In this document: positions 5,679 through 7,349 of the stretch, one piece after another | Position numbering within the stretch: position 1 is the first letter of the stretch | Layout of the letters: every line of letters begins with the position of its first letter | DNA from: Planctomycetota bacterium | Lineage (GTDB): Bacteria > Planctomycetota > Planctomycetia > Pirellulales > Thermoguttaceae | NCBI GenBank assembly: GCA_023397045.1 | Contig: JAEWUR010000639.1 | Span: forward strand, 1 to 7,349 | Direction: 5' to 3' | DNA: 7,349 nt | Made by a program: the position numbers and the translations under genes | The notes under the pieces: generated by a model | What the model was told of the DNA's origin: nothing | Seen by the model: the letters and a program-made list of their open reading frames with translations, nothing else | Databases searched by the model: none

Positions 5679-7349
5679 GTGGCGAATTTCTTTCTCGATA
5701 ACGACGATATCACGTTCCTCTTCGACCACATCGATCTGGGCGAGTTGGCCGCGATCCAAGAGGACAATTTCGTCCATGCCAAGGACGATCCGTCGGGCTA
5801 CGCGCCGCAGGACGCCGCCGACGCGGTGGATAACTATCGCCGCGTGCTCGAAATCATGGGCGAAGTGGCCGGCGACATGCTCGCGCGTAATGCCGAAGAC
5901 GTCGATCGCGAAGGCAATACGCTGAACGACGACGGCACCGTGACGCTCCATCCATTGGTTCAAGAGAACCTGAAGCGATTGACCCAGGCCGACGTGATGG
6001 CGTTCACCCTGCCGCGAAAATACGGTGGCCTGAACTGCCCCTGCCTGCTGTACACTATGGCCAACGAGATCGTCGCCCGGGCCGACTGCTCACTGACGAA
6101 TCTGTTCGGGTTGCAGGGCATCGCCGAGACGATCAATGCCTTCGCCAGCGACGAGATCAAGGACGAAGTGCTGCCTCGGTTCGCCAACGGCGAAGTGACC
6201 GGCGCGATGGTGCTGACCGAGCCCGACGCCGGCAGCGATTTGCAGGCCGTGCGGCTTCGCGCGTTCCAAGACGAGCAAGGCAACTGGTATCTCAACGGCG
6301 TCAAGCGATTCATCACGAACGGCTGCGGCGAAATCCTGTTGGTCTTGGCCCGAAGCGAACCGGAGATCTCCGACGGCCGCGGCTTGAGCCTGTTCATTGC
6401 CGAGCGTTCGGAGCGGGTCAAGGTCCGCCACCTGGAAAACAAACTCGGCATCCACGGCTCGCCCACCTGCGAGTTGGTTTTCGACAACACGCCGTGCCGG
6501 TTGATCGGCGAGCGGCAACGCGGATTGATCACCTACGTGATGGCGTTGATGAACGGCGCCCGGGTGGGCATCGCCGCCCAGTCGCTTGGCGTCGCCGAGG
6601 CCGCCTACCGTTTGGCTCGCACCTACGCCCACACGCGCTGCCAGTTTGGCGGACCGATCGAACGGCTGCCCGCCGTGGCCGAATTGGTCACCGACATGAA
6701 GATCGACCTCGAAGCCGCTCGAGCGCTGGCCTACGAGACGTCGCGCGTTTGCGATCATGAGAACAACAACCTTCGCGTGCTGGAACTCGGCCCGCCGTTG
6801 GAAAAAGACGAAGAGAAGCGCCGCAAGCAACTCTCACGATCGCTGAAGCGCATGAACAGCCTGTTGACGCCGATGGCCAAGTATTACTGTTCGGAAATGG
6901 CGATCCGCGTTGCGACGAACACCATCCAGGTGCTCGGCGGCTCCGGCTATATGAAAGATTACGCGGCCGAGCGCTATCTGCGCGACGCTCGAATCACGAC
7001 CATCTACGAAGGCACGAGCCAGTTGCAGGTGCTCGCGGCCAGCCGCGGCGTCAGCTCCGGCACGCTCGACACCTGGGCCGAAGAACACGAGAAGAAGACC
7101 TACGGCGATGAACTGCTCGACGGCTTGAAGCAGAAACTGATCGACGCCCGACGGCAACTGAACGAGGCCGTTCAGTTCGTCAAAGCCCGGGGAGCGAGCT
7201 ATCTCGACCTGTCGGGACGCCGGCTGGTCGATTCGGCCATCGCGATCGTGATTGGCCATCTGTTCCTCGGCCAAGGCGCGGTCAACGAGCGCAAGAAGCA
7301 GGTCGCCCGACGCTTCATCGAGCGCGAACTGTCGCAGATGCAGGCGAAC
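5679..7349 (+). CDS. Acyl-CoA dehydrogenase family protein, long form, C-terminus beyond the right edge
   Basis: A flavoenzyme that would form the alpha-beta double bond in an acyl-CoA and pass electrons to the EtfAB encoded just upstream. 557 codons are visible with no stop. An N-terminal extension (about 1-50, FLFDHIDLGELAAIQED) precedes the helical domain. Then come the middle-domain motifs MVLTEPDAGSDLQAV (177-191), WYLNGVKRFITNG (203-215) and KLGIHGSPTCELVFDN (255-270), the C-terminal helical region (NGARVGIAAQSLGVAEAAY, 292-310), and QVLGGSGYMKDYAAERYLRDARIT followed by TIYEGTS, with Glu444 the expected catalytic base. A charged segment of about 30 residues (365-395) interrupts the C-terminal helices. 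The further C-terminal extension from about 460 fits the roughly 600-residue group that includes DmdC-like enzymes; the substrate cannot be read. The GTG start is well supported by GGAG (5667-5670) eight bases upstream, the best ribosome site in the operon. Confidence 0.94.
   Translation, partial: MANFFLDNDDITFLFDHIDLGELAAIQEDNFVHAKDDPSGYAPQDAADAVDNYRRVLEIMGEVAGDMLARNAEDVDREGNTLNDDGTVTLHPLVQENLKRLTQADVMAFTLPRKYGGLNCPCLLYTMANEIVARADCSLTNLFGLQGIAETINAFASDEIKDEVLPRFANGEVTGAMVLTEPDAGSDLQAVRLRAFQDEQGNWYLNGVKRFITNGCGEILLVLARSEPEISDGRGLSLFIAERSERVKVRHLENKLGIHGSPTCELVFDNTPCRLIGERQRGLITYVMALMNGARVGIAAQSLGVAEAAYRLARTYAHTRCQFGGPIERLPAVAELVTDMKIDLEAARALAYETSRVCDHENNNLRVLELGPPLEKDEEKRRKQLSRSLKRMNSLLTPMAKYYCSEMAIRVATNTIQVLGGSGYMKDYAAERYLRDARITTIYEGTSQLQVLAASRGVSSGTLDTWAEEHEKKTYGDELLDGLKQKLIDARRQLNEAVQFVKARGASYLDLSGRRLVDSAIAIVIGHLFLGQGAVNERKKQVARRFIERELSQMQAN

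Noticed and set aside
6090..6830. 246-codon minus-strand frame
   Set aside because: Antisense shadow of the acyl-CoA dehydrogenase gene.

Overview
The window looks like a piece of chromosome from a GC-rich Gram-negative bacterium, most likely a planctomycete. This is inference: it rests on a TonB-dependent outer-membrane receptor, a four-helix-bundle (23S rRNA intervening-sequence-type) gene between flanking repeats, GTG starts with weak Shine-Dalgarno sequences, and a linked group-2-like ETF and acyl-CoA dehydrogenase. No rRNA, tRNA or CRISPR array is present.

Left part, minus strand. The N-terminal 130 codons of the ribosome-associated GTPase Obg run off the left edge (1-392). Upstream of it on the same strand is a complete TonB-dependent receptor (510-2522). 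The 632 bases between the receptor and the next gene hold no intact gene. They do hold a decayed minus-strand TrmH/SpoU-type RNA methyltransferase (about 2848-3012), in which an N-terminal motif is joined directly to a C-terminal motif in another frame.

Right part, plus strand. etfB (3155-4069), etfA (4519-5550) and an acyl-CoA dehydrogenase of the roughly 600-residue type (5679 to the right edge) form a probable fatty-acid or acyl-CoA oxidation operon. The dehydrogenase would pass electrons to the EtfAB heterodimer. EtfB carries the GRQAIDGDTAQVGP-type motif of group 2 ETFs, the group that contains the electron-bifurcating members.

The most striking structure interrupts this operon. Between etfB and etfA sits a 454-base unit (4062-4515). 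A four-helix-bundle gene lies exactly between two arms built of a 7-base CTAGGGG-like repeat, and the arms are inverted copies of each other with a perfect 23-base core. The left arm supplies the etfB stop codon, the right arm contains the four-helix-bundle stop codon, and etfA starts three bases after the right arm. The four-helix-bundle gene carries an in-frame TAG at codon 33, so this copy is probably dead or dying. The layout recalls the intervening sequences of 23S rRNA, where complementary ends enclose a gene of this family, but here it lies in an mRNA operon. A second junction, between etfA and the dehydrogenase, holds two copies of an unrelated 30-base hairpin repeat.
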